The notes: generated by a model not told the origin, from the sequence alone. A stretch of 64,000 nt of DNA from an uncultured Prevotellaceae bacterium (GCA_946415705.1 CAMKTN010000005.1:32451-96450); one strand, 5' to 3'. Shown: positions 39,881 to 50,583, counted from the first letter of the stretch. Made by a program: numbers and translations.

Positions 39881-41665
39881 ATGAAATTAGGAAAACAGGA
39901 AAAAGAACTGCGACAACTGCTGGGGTCGCGGGAGTATTGGCGCAGGATTGCTTTCTTCGTGCTGATGGTAGTGGTGTTGGAGGTAATCTCTGCGATTCAA
40001 TACTATAACACCCATAACCTGTTAGAGGATGAGATGGAGCGTCACGCCGTGACGGAGTTGGGTGTCAAGACCCTCACGCTTCGCCAGACGATGAACTCCG
40101 CCGAGCAGTTGCTGAAGGATCAGTTATGGAATCTTGAGCGCAATCTGCATCAACCCGATTCCATGTTTGGCGTCGTCCAACACATGGTACAGGTCAAGGA
40201 CAATGTGGTGGGCGCTTGCCTGGCGTTCGTACCCGATTTCTACCCCGAGAAAGGACGGCTGTTCGAGCCCTATGCCTACGAGGTGGGCGATACCGTCAAG
40301 GTAGAGCAGCTGGGCGGCAAGGACGGTCACGACTATACGCTTCATCCGGCTTACCAATGGGTGGCGAAACACCACGAGAAGATTTGGAGCGATCCGTATA
40401 AATATGAGTCAGAGACTGGTATGCAGTCCCTGACGTCCTTCTCTTATCCTTTGCTGGATGCCGATGGGAACTTGGAGGCTGTGTGCGCCTTGGATGTCTC
40501 GCTGGCGTGGCTGGGCGACTCGCTGAATACCCGTCACGCCTACCCCTCGTCGTTCACGTTGTTCCTCACCCAGAAAGGGGAGCTAATAGCAGGCCCTACC
40601 TCTGTTAGCAAGGAGCGGCAGCAGCGCATCGTGGAACTCATCAACGACAGCACGTTATTGCACGAGACCACCACTAGGTCGGATGTCATCCTAGTGACTT
40701 TCTATGATGAGACGAAGGGCGACACGGGCTATATCTATTATCTTCACATGAATCACTCGCCGCACTGGCAAGTGGCGATGGTGTGCTACGACAAGGAGGT
40801 GTACGGCAAACTGGACACCCTTCGTCTGCAGATGTTCTTGTTGATGCTGGCGGGTCTGCTGGTGCTGGGCTTCCTGATTATGCGCTATATCCGCAACCTC
40901 ATCCACTTGCAGGAGGTGAACATGGAGAAGCGGCGCATCGACAACGAGCTACGCATTGCGCGCGACATACAAATGCAGATGCTGCCCGAGGTCTTCCCGC
41001 CCTTCCCCTCACGCCACGACATCGATGTCTATGGATCGCTGGTGCCTGCAAAGGAAGTGGGCGGCGACCTGTTCGACTTTTTCATCCTCGACGAGCTGCT
41101 CTTTTTCTGCATCGGCGATGTGAGTGGTAAGGGCGTCCCGTCGGCGATGGTGATGGCGCAGACACACTCGCTCTTCCGCATGGCCTCAGCCGGCGAGCGG
41201 GAGCCCGTGAAGATGGTACAGGCTATCAACCGCGTGTCCTGCGACGGCAACGAATCGAACATGTTCATCACCTTCTTCATGGGCATCCTCGATCTCACCA
41301 CAGGTCACCTGCGTTACTGCAATGCGGGTCATGACAAGCCCTTCCTCCTTCATGAGGGCGCTGCCCCGGCACTCCTGCCCGCAAAATCCAACATCCCGTT
41401 GGGCGTCTTCGAGGATTTCAACTATGAACAGCAGGAGGTAACCCTTGAACCAGGTACAACGCTCTTCCTCTACACCGACGGCCTGACGGAAGCCAAGGAA
41501 TTGCGTCACAAGCTCTTTGGCATAGATCGCGTCACCGAACACCTCTCTCCCGCGCTCACCTGCCAGCAACTGCTCGAAGGCATGACGGAGGCGGTACACC
41601 GTTTCGTGCAGGGTGCCGAGCAGAGTGATGACCTGACGATGCTGTCAATCCGTTACACACCTTAA
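39881..41665 (+). CDS. Membrane sensor with SpoIIE/PP2C-type phosphatase domain
   Basis: 594 residues. TM1 about 22-42, periplasmic PDC/Cache-like sensor about 43-300 (HPAYQWVAKHHEKIWSDPYK and SFSYPLLDADGNLEAVCALD are typical), TM2 about 305-328, short coiled coil (EVNMEKRRIDNELRIARDIQ), then a PP2C-like SpoIIE domain with GGDLFDFF, GDVSGKGVPSAM, and the late DGLTEA and SDDLTMLSIRY motifs (metal-binding Asp residues). These proteins dephosphorylate anti-anti-sigma factors, but no STAS or anti-sigma gene is next to it, so the target is elsewhere. The outer-membrane barrel gene follows after 13 bp. Confidence 0.88.
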   Translation: MKLGKQEKELRQLLGSREYWRRIAFFVLMVVVLEVISAIQYYNTHNLLEDEMERHAVTELGVKTLTLRQTMNSAEQLLKDQLWNLERNLHQPDSMFGVVQHMVQVKDNVVGACLAFVPDFYPEKGRLFEPYAYEVGDTVKVEQLGGKDGHDYTLHPAYQWVAKHHEKIWSDPYKYESETGMQSLTSFSYPLLDADGNLEAVCALDVSLAWLGDSLNTRHAYPSSFTLFLTQKGELIAGPTSVSKERQQRIVELINDSTLLHETTTRSDVILVTFYDETKGDTGYIYYLHMNHSPHWQVAMVCYDKEVYGKLDTLRLQMFLLMLAGLLVLGFLIMRYIRNLIHLQEVNMEKRRIDNELRIARDIQMQMLPEVFPPFPSRHDIDVYGSLVPAKEVGGDLFDFFILDELLFFCIGDVSGKGVPSAMVMAQTHSLFRMASAGEREPVKMVQAINRVSCDGNESNMFITFFMGILDLTTGHLRYCNAGHDKPFLLHEGAAPALLPAKSNIPLGVFEDFNYEQQEVTLEPGTTLFLYTDGLTEAKELRHKLFGIDRVTEHLSPALTCQQLLEGMTEAVHRFVQGAEQSDDLTMLSIRYTP

Positions 41666-41678
41666 CTACATTCATACG

Positions 41679-43046
41679 ATGAAAATTTTGAACCATCTGA
41701 CCTTCTACAACCTCTCTCTTCGACATCTCGCCCTAACGGTCGCGCTGTTGCTGTCGCTGGGTACGATGGCGCAAGAGACAGAGGAGGAACCTGCCAAGGA
41801 GAAAGAAAAGGTCAACCTTTTCACTAGCGACATCCAGTTCCGGACGCGTGGTGAGATGCGCTATGGCGGGCTCTCGAAGGAGAGCGGCGCACCCATCGAC
41901 AAGAACTCGAATTTCATCATAGGACGCACGCGCGTAATACTGGGCTATGAACGCAAGTGGCTCGCGGCGAACGTAAACCTTCAGCATATTGGCGTATGGG
42001 GTCAGGAGGGGCGCGGCTCCTTCAATGTCAATGAGGCCTGGGCCAAGGTACACTCCAAACAAGGTCTCTTTGCTCAGGTCGGCCGTATCGCGCTGTCCTA
42101 CGACGACGAGCGTATCATCGGTCCCGATGACTGGTCTGTGGCCAGCCTCTCGCACGATGCCCTGAGGGCGGGCTACGAGGGGCATGGGCACAGGGCACAT
42201 GCCATCTTCTGCTACAACCAGAACGCAGCGACGGTCGATGAAGGCGGTAACTACTATTCCGACGGCGCCCTGCCCTATAAGCTGATGCAGACGGTGTGGT
42301 ACCACTACGATGTCCCCACCTTCCCCCTCAGCGCTTCCATCCTCTTTATGAATATAGGTATGCAGGCGGGCAAGAAGAATACGGACTCGGAGCATAATGA
42401 ATGGCAGCAGCTGCTGGGTGCCTACGTAAAATATGAGCCTAAGAAGTGGTCGGTGGAAGCTTCCTATTATCGGCAGATGGGACACGAGGAACACGGCCTT
42501 GAGATCGATGCCTGGATGGCCAGCATCTGCGCGAAGGCGACACCCAAGCCGACCTATGGCTTCATTGCTGGCTACGACTATCTCAGCGGAGATGAGAACT
42601 TTGTGGTGCCGCCGACGGGGTCAATAGGGCTCGTCCGTCATGATAAAATACGCGGCTTCAACCCAGTCTATGGTTCCCACCATAAGTTCTACGGCGCTAT
42701 GGACTTCTTCTACGTGACCACCTACTACGGCGGTTTCTCGCCTGGCTTGCAGAACGCCTATGCCGGTGGCTTCGTGCGTCCCGTCAAAGGATTGGATATA
42801 GGTGCCAAATATCATTTCATGGGCATCACCGCCGACATCCGTGATATGAATAAGGCTCTCGGACATCAGGTAGAGGTCGAGGTATCCTATACTTTCTTGA
42901 AATGTTGTACGCTGACCGCTGGCTACACCTACATGCATGGCACCGAGACGATGGAGCGCCTGAAGCGCACGTCGGCCAACAGGACCTTGCACTGGGGTTG
43001 GCTGATGCTCAACATCACGCCGCGCGTCTTCTACACCAAGTGGTAA
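41679..43046 (+). CDS. Alginate-export-family outer membrane beta-barrel protein
   Basis: 455 residues with a signal peptide (1-30, ending LSLGTMAQ). A short charged stretch (EEEPAKEKEK) precedes a barrel of alternating strands such as SDIQFRTRGEMRYGGLS and FIIGRTRVILGYERKWL, with a C-terminal aromatic (VFYTKW) as in outer membrane proteins. This looks like the alginate_exp (PF13372) porin family. Ligand unknown. It likely forms one transcript with the SpoIIE sensor, and its 3' end overlaps the convergent PPTase gene by 16 bp. Confidence 0.8.
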   Translation: MKILNHLTFYNLSLRHLALTVALLLSLGTMAQETEEEPAKEKEKVNLFTSDIQFRTRGEMRYGGLSKESGAPIDKNSNFIIGRTRVILGYERKWLAANVNLQHIGVWGQEGRGSFNVNEAWAKVHSKQGLFAQVGRIALSYDDERIIGPDDWSVASLSHDALRAGYEGHGHRAHAIFCYNQNAATVDEGGNYYSDGALPYKLMQTVWYHYDVPTFPLSASILFMNIGMQAGKKNTDSEHNEWQQLLGAYVKYEPKKWSVEASYYRQMGHEEHGLEIDAWMASICAKATPKPTYGFIAGYDYLSGDENFVVPPTGSIGLVRHDKIRGFNPVYGSHHKFYGAMDFFYVTTYYGGFSPGLQNAYAGGFVRPVKGLDIGAKYHFMGITADIRDMNKALGHQVEVEVSYTFLKCCTLTAGYTYMHGTETMERLKRTSANRTLHWGWLMLNITPRVFYTKW

Positions 43047-43600
43047 CGGCAAACGGTATAGACATAGCGGGCATCTGGCCCCACGGTGGTGTCAAACACC
43101 ACGTCATCACGCCGCAGCACTTCCTTCAGATGATTGTTGATGCCCTCGCCTGTCAGCTTCAGCAGCGCCTCCTTCATTGTCCATAGGCGTGTGAAGGCCA
43201 ATGCGGGATGATCGGCTTTTTGTATTTCCGCGATTTCATCGTCATTCATCGTATATTCCATCAATCCGTCGCGGAGTGGGCGCACTGTTTCTACATCCAC
43301 CCCTACAGGGCGGTCGCTGACGCAGCAGATGGCCGCCTCGCGACAGTGGCTCAGGTTGAAATGAATCTCCGGGTGTCCCTCGATGGACGGCTTTCCGTGC
43401 TCGCCATACACAAACACGGGCTTCTCCTCGATGCCATACACCTTGCGCAACGCCTCGCACAGTAGCAAGTAGGCAGCCGCACAGGTGCGTTGCCCCAGCT
43501 CAAAGCGGTAGCGCAACGCCTGCTCGCGCCGTTGTTCCGACAGCTGCGCCAACGCCGCCGTCAGGTCAAAGTCAAGGAGATGGTCATTGATATATAACAT
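43031..43600 (-). CDS. 4'-phosphopantetheinyl transferase (Sfp-type)
   Basis: 189 residues from MLYINDHLLD (ATG at 43600). The family motifs are RPVGVDVETVRP (Asp-containing Mg2+ site), EAAICCV before it, and FTRLWTMKEALLKLTGEGI. It transfers phosphopantetheine from CoA to acyl or peptidyl carrier proteins. No NRPS/PKS gene lies nearby, so the substrate may be the fatty-acid ACP or another carrier. It overlaps the barrel gene's stop on the other strand. Confidence 0.87.
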   Translation of the reverse strand: MLYINDHLLDFDLTAALAQLSEQRREQALRYRFELGQRTCAAAYLLLCEALRKVYGIEEKPVFVYGEHGKPSIEGHPEIHFNLSHCREAAICCVSDRPVGVDVETVRPLRDGLMEYTMNDDEIAEIQKADHPALAFTRLWTMKEALLKLTGEGINNHLKEVLRRDDVVFDTTVGPDARYVYTVCRYHLV

Positions 43601-43671
43601 CACGCATTGTGGTTGTCCGCGGTTCAAAAAAAGTCCGCAAACTCCGAAGAGTATTGCGGACCAACGCCCTG

Positions 43672-43745
43672 CGCTCCAGGATGGGCTTGAACCAACGACC
43701 CCCTGATTAACAGTCAGGTGCTCTAACCAACTGAGCTACTGAAGC
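43672..43745 (-). tRNA. tRNA-Asn (GTT), copy 1
   Basis: 74 nt on the minus strand. Acceptor GCTTCAG / CTGGAGC, anticodon loop CTGTTAA (anticodon GTT), T-loop GGTTCAAGCCC. Identical to copy 2 at 43765. Confidence 0.95.
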
Positions 43746-43764
43746 AGTGCTTTTCCGAGTGTGG

Positions 43765-43838
43765 CGCTCCAGGATGGGCTTGAACCAACGACCCCCTGAT
43801 TAACAGTCAGGTGCTCTAACCAACTGAGCTACTGAAGC
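43765..43838 (-). tRNA. tRNA-Asn (GTT), copy 2
   Basis: 74 nt, identical to copy 1; the two are 19 bp apart and read as one transcript from the TACTTTTG at 43878-43871. Confidence 0.95.
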
Positions 43839-43870
43839 AGTTTTTTTACCTTTTTCTCGGAATTGCGGGG

Positions 43871-43878
43871 CAAAAGTA
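43871..43878 (-). promoter_or_regulatory. -7 box for the tRNA-Asn pair
   Basis: Minus-strand TACTTTTG followed by CCCC; 33 bp before copy 2. Divergent from the box at 43902. Confidence 0.7.
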
Positions 43879-43901
43879 GTGCTTTTCTCAAAAATAAGCA
43901 A

Positions 43902-43909
43902 TACTTTTG
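43902..43909 (+). promoter_or_regulatory. -7 box for the adenosine kinase-like gene
   Basis: TACTTTTG, 18 bp before the ATG at 43928. Confidence 0.7.
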
Positions 43910-43927
43910 CAGAAAATTTTCGGAATC

Positions 43928-44938
43928 ATGTCAAAAATCATAGGAATTGGTAACGCTTTGGTAGATGTCCTCGTGTATTTACCAGATGAAAAGCTGCTAA
44001 ACGAGATGAGCCTGCCCAAGGGCGCAATGACGCATGTGGACCGTAAGGGTTTGATGCGCCTGCGCCAGCGTCTGGTGGGGATGCCTATCGAGCGCGCCAC
44101 AGGTGGCAGCGCCGCCAACACCATCCATGCTATGTCTGTGCTGGGCGACGTGACCGGCGTCATTGGTGCCGTGGGTGATGACGAGACAGGTCGCTTCTTT
44201 GCCGAGCAGGCGCGCAGCCGAGGCATCGAGACCCATCTGGCCGTCATCACCGACGAGCAGACGGGTACGGCCAACACGCTGATCACCCCAGACCATGAGC
44301 GCACCTTCGCCACGCATTTGGGGGCGGCTGTCCATCTGGGCGAGGCACTGAAGGAGGTGAACCTGTCGGATTACGACCTCCTGCATATCGAGGGCTACTT
44401 GCTCCAGGACCACATTCAGTTGGGCGAGATCCTCAAGGCGGCGAAGGCGGCGGGGCTCACAGTGAGCTACGACCTGGCATCGTGGAATATCGTGCAGGAC
44501 CATCACGCGATGATCACCGAATATATCCGCGACTACGTGGATATCGCCTTTGCCAACGAGGAGGAGGCTGCTGCCTTCTATGGACAAAACGACCCGGAGT
44601 CGGCACTTCGTCAGCTGGCTTCGTTGACGGATATTGCCGTCGTGAAGGTGGGCAAGCGAGGTGCGATGGGTATGTCGCGCGCTACGGGCGACAGGATTGT
44701 CTTCGCTCCCGGCTTGGAGCGGACAACCGTGGACACCACCGCCGCCGGCGACTTCTTCGCTGCCGGCTTCCTGCACGGCTGGATTCACGGCGAGACGCTC
44801 GACACCTGCATGGACTTCGGCAACCGAACGGCGGCAGAGGTGATACAGGTGATTGGCACACAAGTGGATCCGGAGCGGCTGCGCAAAAGCCTCACCCCCG
44901 ACCCCTCTCCAAAGGGCGAGGGGAGTAGAAGCCATTGA
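43928..44938 (+). CDS. Adenosine kinase-like PfkB carbohydrate kinase
   Basis: 336 residues. N-terminal GIGNALVDVLVYLPDE, GGSAANTIHAM (PfkB motif 1) and DTTAAGDFFAAGFLHG (motif 2, with the catalytic Asp) are clear. Typical of Bacteroidetes adenosine kinase/ribokinase-like proteins that phosphorylate adenosine, inosine or another ribonucleoside; the exact substrate is uncertain. The last 15 residues (LTPDPSPKGEGSRSH) are encoded by class B copy 9, so the native C-terminus is altered. The S41 gene starts 61-76 bp downstream on the same strand. Confidence 0.88.
   Translation: MSKIIGIGNALVDVLVYLPDEKLLNEMSLPKGAMTHVDRKGLMRLRQRLVGMPIERATGGSAANTIHAMSVLGDVTGVIGAVGDDETGRFFAEQARSRGIETHLAVITDEQTGTANTLITPDHERTFATHLGAAVHLGEALKEVNLSDYDLLHIEGYLLQDHIQLGEILKAAKAAGLTVSYDLASWNIVQDHHAMITEYIRDYVDIAFANEEEAAAFYGQNDPESALRQLASLTDIAVVKVGKRGAMGMSRATGDRIVFAPGLERTTVDTTAAGDFFAAGFLHGWIHGETLDTCMDFGNRTAAEVIQVIGTQVDPERLRKSLTPDPSPKGEGSRSH
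44891..44925. repeat. Class B repeat, copy 9 (encodes an adenosine kinase-like C-terminus)
   Basis: CTCACCCCCGACCCCTCTCC then AAAGGGCGAGGGGAG; the cleanest 35-bp copy. Confidence 0.9.
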
Positions 44939-45014
44939 CCATCGAAAGAGTCGTTATAACGTTATCGCGAAAATACGTTATTACGAAGAACACGAAATAA
45001 TGATCTTACGAATT

Positions 45015-46649
45015 ATGAATAAACATCGTTCCATTATCCTTTCTTCTTTTTTGTCTTTCATGGCGCTGTTGGCTGCTGCGCAGGAGCGCCAGGCACAGAC
45101 GGGCTTCGACGTGTCGCGCAACCTGGAAGTATTCGCCGACATCTACCGTCAGCTGGATCTCTTCTATGTCGATACGCTGTCGGCAGACACCTGTGTGCGT
45201 CGGGCTATTGACGGTATGCTCTCGGAGATAGACCCCTACACCGTCTTCTATCCTGGCGAAGACCAGGAGGAGCTGATCACCATGACCACGGGGCGCTATG
45301 CCGGCATCGGAGCCATCATCCGTCCGTACAAGCAGGAGGAGCGTGCCGCCATCGAAGAACCCTACGAGGGTTGCCCGGCACAGGAGGCCGGCGTGCGTGC
45401 CGGTGATGTTATCCTCAGCATCGACGGCAAGGACATCAAGGGTTGGCCCGTGTCAGAGGTGAGCAAGAACTTGCGTGGTGAACCCGGCACGACTTTCGAG
45501 CTGCGTGTACGTCGTCTGGGTGAGAAGAAACCGCTCTCCTTCAAACTCACGCGCCGACAGATACAGACGCCCTCTGTGCCTTGGTACGGTATCATCGATG
45601 AGCAAGCGCACATCGGCTACCTCTATCTCTCCAGCGTAACGGACCATTGCTCGCGCGACGTGCGCTTTGCCATCACGGAGATGAAGCAGCAGGGCATGGA
45701 GCGCCTCATCCTGGACTTGCGCGACAACCCGGGTGGCGCTGTGGTGGAGGCCATCGAGATCGTGGGTATGTTTGTGCCGAGGGGCAGCCTTGTAGTATCT
45801 ACGAAGGGTAAGGTGGCAGCCAGCAACCACGAATACCGCACGCCGGCAGAGCCCATCGACAGCGTGATGCCGTTGGCCGTGCTGGTGAACAGCAACTCCG
45901 CCTCGGCCGCCGAGATCATCAGCGGTGCGCTGCAGGACTTGGACCGTGCCGTCATCCTCGGACAGCGTACCTATGGCAAGGGTCTCGTGCAGGGCATCCG
46001 CGAGGTACCCTATCGCGGTCAGCTCAAGATCACGACGGCGCGTTACTATATCCCCTCGGGACGTTGCATCCAAGCCTATGACTACCGCCATCGCACGCTC
46101 GACGGAGCTGCTACGACCTTGCCCGACAGCCTCACGCATGAGTTCCACACACGTCTGGGGCGCCCTGTGCGCGACGGCGGCGGCATCCTCCCCGACAGCA
46201 TCCTCGTCGTGGACAGCGTGCCCGCGATGGTGTATGACCTCTATAACTCCGACGCCTTCTTCAACTACGCCAACGAGTTCGTGGCGGCACACCCGACGAT
46301 AGCTGCCCCTGCCGACTTCAGCCTGTCGGACAGCGACTACGAGGCGTTCGTGGCATCGGTGGTGGCCAGCGACTTCAAGTTCAATGGCCGCATGGAATCC
46401 GTGCTGAACCAGCTGCGCCAGCTGGCGCGCATAGAGGGAAGGCTGGAGCTGATACAGGAGGACCTCGCGCGCTTGGAGAACAAAGTCAAACAGACCGACC
46501 TGCGCGCCGACCTCACCCGCTTCCGCCAACATATACAACCCTATCTCGAAACGGAACTCGTGAGCCGCTACTACTACCAGCGTGGTGCCCTGCAGCACCA
46601 GGCCGCCCACGACAAGAACATCCGTAAGGCCATCGAAACCCTGCGTTGA
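45015..46649 (+). CDS. S41 family C-terminal processing peptidase, exported
   Basis: 544 residues from MNKHRSIILS (an ATG at 45000 is also in frame). Signal peptide 1-23 (ending LLAAAQ). CtpA layout: N-terminal helical part, PDZ domain (about 100-180, AGVRAGDVILSIDGKDI), then the tail-specific protease domain with DLRDNPGGAVVEAIEI, catalytic Ser in VNSNSASAAEIISGAL and Lys in RTYGKGLVQ. These periplasmic proteases trim or degrade proteins with particular C-termini. Followed by convergent recO. Confidence 0.92.
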   Translation: MNKHRSIILSSFLSFMALLAAAQERQAQTGFDVSRNLEVFADIYRQLDLFYVDTLSADTCVRRAIDGMLSEIDPYTVFYPGEDQEELITMTTGRYAGIGAIIRPYKQEERAAIEEPYEGCPAQEAGVRAGDVILSIDGKDIKGWPVSEVSKNLRGEPGTTFELRVRRLGEKKPLSFKLTRRQIQTPSVPWYGIIDEQAHIGYLYLSSVTDHCSRDVRFAITEMKQQGMERLILDLRDNPGGAVVEAIEIVGMFVPRGSLVVSTKGKVAASNHEYRTPAEPIDSVMPLAVLVNSNSASAAEIISGALQDLDRAVILGQRTYGKGLVQGIREVPYRGQLKITTARYYIPSGRCIQAYDYRHRTLDGAATTLPDSLTHEFHTRLGRPVRDGGGILPDSILVVDSVPAMVYDLYNSDAFFNYANEFVAAHPTIAAPADFSLSDSDYEAFVASVVASDFKFNGRMESVLNQLRQLARIEGRLELIQEDLARLENKVKQTDLRADLTRFRQHIQPYLETELVSRYYYQRGALQHQAAHDKNIRKAIETLR

Positions 46650-46652
46650 GCG

Positions 46653-47372
46653 TCACTCAAAGACTTCTGTGAGCACATCCAGACTGCGCGTCTCGGGGAA
46701 CTCCGGGATGTGCAGGCGATAGAAGTCCGCGATGATCTCCAGCGTGCGCCGCCGGATGGCGCGGTTCAGGCCCACGGCACGCATGGAGCGCAAGTCCATC
46801 CGCAGGAACTTTGGCACCAGCGCCGCTTCCTCCGGCTCCAAATAATATATATGGTACGGGCGCGTGCGCGTGAAGATAGCCGCCTGTAGGTCGAAGAAAT
46901 CGCCCTCGTGCCAGTCCTCTACATTGGGAAGGAAACCCAGAAAGCGCGTCAGGTGGAGCAGGAATACGATGTGGAAATTGACGTAGTTGCGCTCGCTCTC
47001 GTCGAACCAAGTGAGCGCATTGACGATGAACAGAAACAACGGTCTGTTCTCCTGCTCTCGGCGCAGGGCGTGGTGGAGCACTTCGCTGAGATACAGCCCT
47101 ATAGCCGTCTTCCGCGGGTCGATGTGCAAAGAGCGCCAAGGGTGCCACAGCACCAAGCTCTTCGGCTTCTGCAAAGCCGTGCGCGGACGCGCCTCCCAGA
47201 TGACATCCACTAGCGACAACGGCTGCCAGGCGATAGCCCTCATGCCCCCCTTGCGGTTGCGCGTGGCGGGTAGGATGAAAGAGACGACACCTGCGGACTC
47301 CGTGAAGATGTCCACAATCATGCGAGTGTCGCCGTAGCGCAGGGAGTGAAGGACGATGCCGTAGGACTGCAT
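46653..47372 (-). CDS. recO: DNA repair protein RecO
   Basis: 239 residues from MQSYGIVLHSLRYGDTRMIV. RecO loads RecA on SSB-coated single-stranded DNA with RecR and anneals strands. The N-terminal OB-fold (about 1-75, GVVSFILPATRNRKGGMRA) and a C-terminal helical region are visible. The four-Cys zinc site found in many RecO proteins is absent, as in other Bacteroidetes (recalled). Single gene, promoter TACTTTTG at 47389-47382, 10 bp from the ATG. Confidence 0.88.
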   Translation of the reverse strand: MQSYGIVLHSLRYGDTRMIVDIFTESAGVVSFILPATRNRKGGMRAIAWQPLSLVDVIWEARPRTALQKPKSLVLWHPWRSLHIDPRKTAIGLYLSEVLHHALRREQENRPLFLFIVNALTWFDESERNYVNFHIVFLLHLTRFLGFLPNVEDWHEGDFFDLQAAIFTRTRPYHIYYLEPEEAALVPKFLRMDLRSMRAVGLNRAIRRRTLEIIADFYRLHIPEFPETRSLDVLTEVFE

Positions 47373-47381
47373 ATTCTGCTG

Positions 47382-47389
47382 CAAAAGTA
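47382..47389 (-). promoter_or_regulatory. -7 box for recO
   Basis: Minus-strand TACTTTTG followed by CAGC, 10 bp before the ATG at 47372. Confidence 0.65.
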
Positions 47390-47484
47390 GTGATTTTGCC
47401 GAACGAGGGCAGCAAAAATGCTTTAAAATCATTTGCTAAAGAATATTTTTAGTAGAAATGTTTGGCGCGTATTGATTTTTGAAG

Positions 47485-47492
47485 TACCTTTG
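47485..47492 (+). promoter_or_regulatory. -7 box for tRNA-Glu (and probably rpsT)
   Basis: TACCTTTG followed by CACCC, 20 bp before the tRNA. Confidence 0.7.
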
Positions 47493-47512
47493 CACCCGCA
47501 AAAACAGCGAAT

Positions 47513-47584
47513 GGTCCATTCGTCTATCGGTTAGGACGAGAGATTTTCATTCTCTAAAGAGCAGTTCGACTCTGCTATGGACTA
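47513..47584 (+). tRNA. tRNA-Glu (TTC)
   Basis: 72 nt. Acceptor GGTCCAT / ATGGACT (first pair G-U), anticodon stem AGAGA / TCTCT with loop TTTTCAT (anticodon TTC), T-loop AGTTCGACT. Confidence 0.95.
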
Positions 47585-47640
47585 CGAAATCATTAAACGT
47601 TAAACATTAAACATCGCGTTATCGCGAGCGATACGAAGAA

Positions 47641-47895
47641 ATGGCAAATCATAAGTCATCATTGAAGAGAATCCGTCAGGAGCAGAAGCGCCGCCTCCAC
47701 AACCGTTACTATGCAAAGGCTATGCGCGCTGCTGTGCGCACACTGCGTGCCACCACCGACAAGGCTGAGGCCGAGAAGCAGTACCCCGCTGTCCAGAAAA
47801 TGCTGGATAAGCTGGCTAAGGTGAACATCATCCACAAGAATAAGGCTTCCAACCTCAAGTCCAAGCTGGCTCGTCATATCCAGAAGCTCGGATAA
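47641..47895 (+). CDS. rpsT: 30S ribosomal protein S20
   Basis: 84 residues, very basic. [18 protein letters not shown], then [20 protein letters not shown], and [18 protein letters not shown]: the three-helix S20 protein that binds 16S rRNA. It is 56 bp after tRNA-Glu with no promoter of its own visible; a class C-like TTAAACG run lies between. Confidence 0.97.
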   Translation: MANHKSSLKRIRQEQKRRLHNRYYAKAMRAAVRTLRATTDKAEAEKQYPAVQKMLDKLAKVNIIHKNKASNLKSKLARHIQKLG

Positions 47896-47980
47896 GACAG
47901 GCCACCCTGTTAGCAAATATTTCCATCTCCGTTTGAACGTCTGTTCAAACAAGTCCATAGCAATTTTAAATAAGTTCGTT

Positions 47981-48017
47981 GGAACAATGGGCCGTGAGGT
48001 TCATTGTTCTTTTTTTG
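47981..48017 (+). terminator. Rho-independent terminator after rpsT
   Basis: GGAACAATG / CATTGTTC stem with 12-nt loop then TTTTTTT. Confidence 0.85.
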
Positions 48018-48050
48018 TGCCTTGTAGGATGCTATAGAATAATAGATGTC

Positions 48051-48078
48051 CGTACGCGCACACGCGCACGCGCGTGTG
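48051..48078. other. 28-bp alternating purine-pyrimidine tract upstream of gyrB
   Basis: CGTACGCGCACACGCGCACG then CGCGTGTG alternates strictly and contains the inverted repeat CACACGCG / CGCGTGTG. Such GC/CA tracts readily adopt Z-DNA or a cruciform under negative supercoiling. It lies about 62 bp upstream of the gyrB -7 box. Confidence 0.75.
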
Positions 48079-48107
48079 AAAAGATGTGAAAACCCGATAA
48101 TCTTTAA

Positions 48108-50138
<2,031 letters not shown>

Positions 50139-50152
50139 TTGGCTTCTGTCTG

Positions 50153-50205
50153 TTCTTCGAGGTGTCGAAGCGTCCTTCGGCCGAGCGGGCCTTTTGCCTT
50201 CGGCT
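50153..50205 (+). repeat. REP-related hairpin string after gyrB
   Basis: CTTCGAGGTGTCGAAG then CGTCCTTCGGCCGAGCGGGC. The same order, a CTTC..GTGT..GAAG hairpin followed by CGTCC...GGCCGAGCG, forms the expanded loop of the split REP at 7181-7211. Confidence 0.5.
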
Positions 50206-50214
50206 TTACAATAA

Positions 50215-50255
50215 TCGCCCATTTCATCGAATCCTTATTCCGATGAAATGGGCGA
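50215..50255. terminator. Perfect 15-bp inverted repeat after gyrB
   Basis: TCGCCCATTTCATCG and CGATGAAATGGGCGA with an 11-nt loop. It may end gyrB transcription; the next ORF's ATG (50248) lies in the right arm. Confidence 0.65.
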
Positions 50256-50583
50256 TTCCTTTGTGGTGCTGTCGCTGCGCTTAGGGTTACAGCGCCATCC
50301 AATAGTGCCAAACTGTTCAGACGTTCCAACTGTGCAAGGCGTGTATGTGGTGTTGCACGAGGGGACAGAAGCACCAGTTTTCCTTAAAGATGGCACGGGT
50401 GGGGCATTCAAGGGGAAGAATCCGAATTCCGATATTAGTAAATTGAAAGCGAACTGGGTAGAAGACACACAAATTGTGTACATCGGAATGACCCAAGACA
50501 CCCTAAAGAAGCGCCTAAGCACTTATATGCGCTTTGGACAAGGTGAAGCTGTAGGACATTTCCTAAAATTATATAGCGTATGA
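50248..50583 (+). pseudogene. Truncated GIY-YIG nuclease-like gene
   Basis: 111 residues. VQGVYVVLHEG (about 31-41) and DTQIVYIGMTQDTLKKRLSTY, then MRFGQGEAVGH, form the start of a GIY-YIG fold (GVY, YIG, Arg helix). The protein then ends in FLKLYSV, where relatives, as I recall, continue with the glutamate-bearing helix; the metal-binding Glu and the C-terminal half are missing, so it is likely inactive. Base composition is AT-richer than gyrB next door, suggesting acquisition. ATGA overlap links it to the next ORF, which starts in the break. Confidence 0.6.

Noticed and set aside
44853..45014. Longer S41 protease start (frame open from 44853).
   Set aside because: The extension overlaps the adenosine kinase-like gene's end and the class B repeat; a signal peptide begins at the 45015 ATG.
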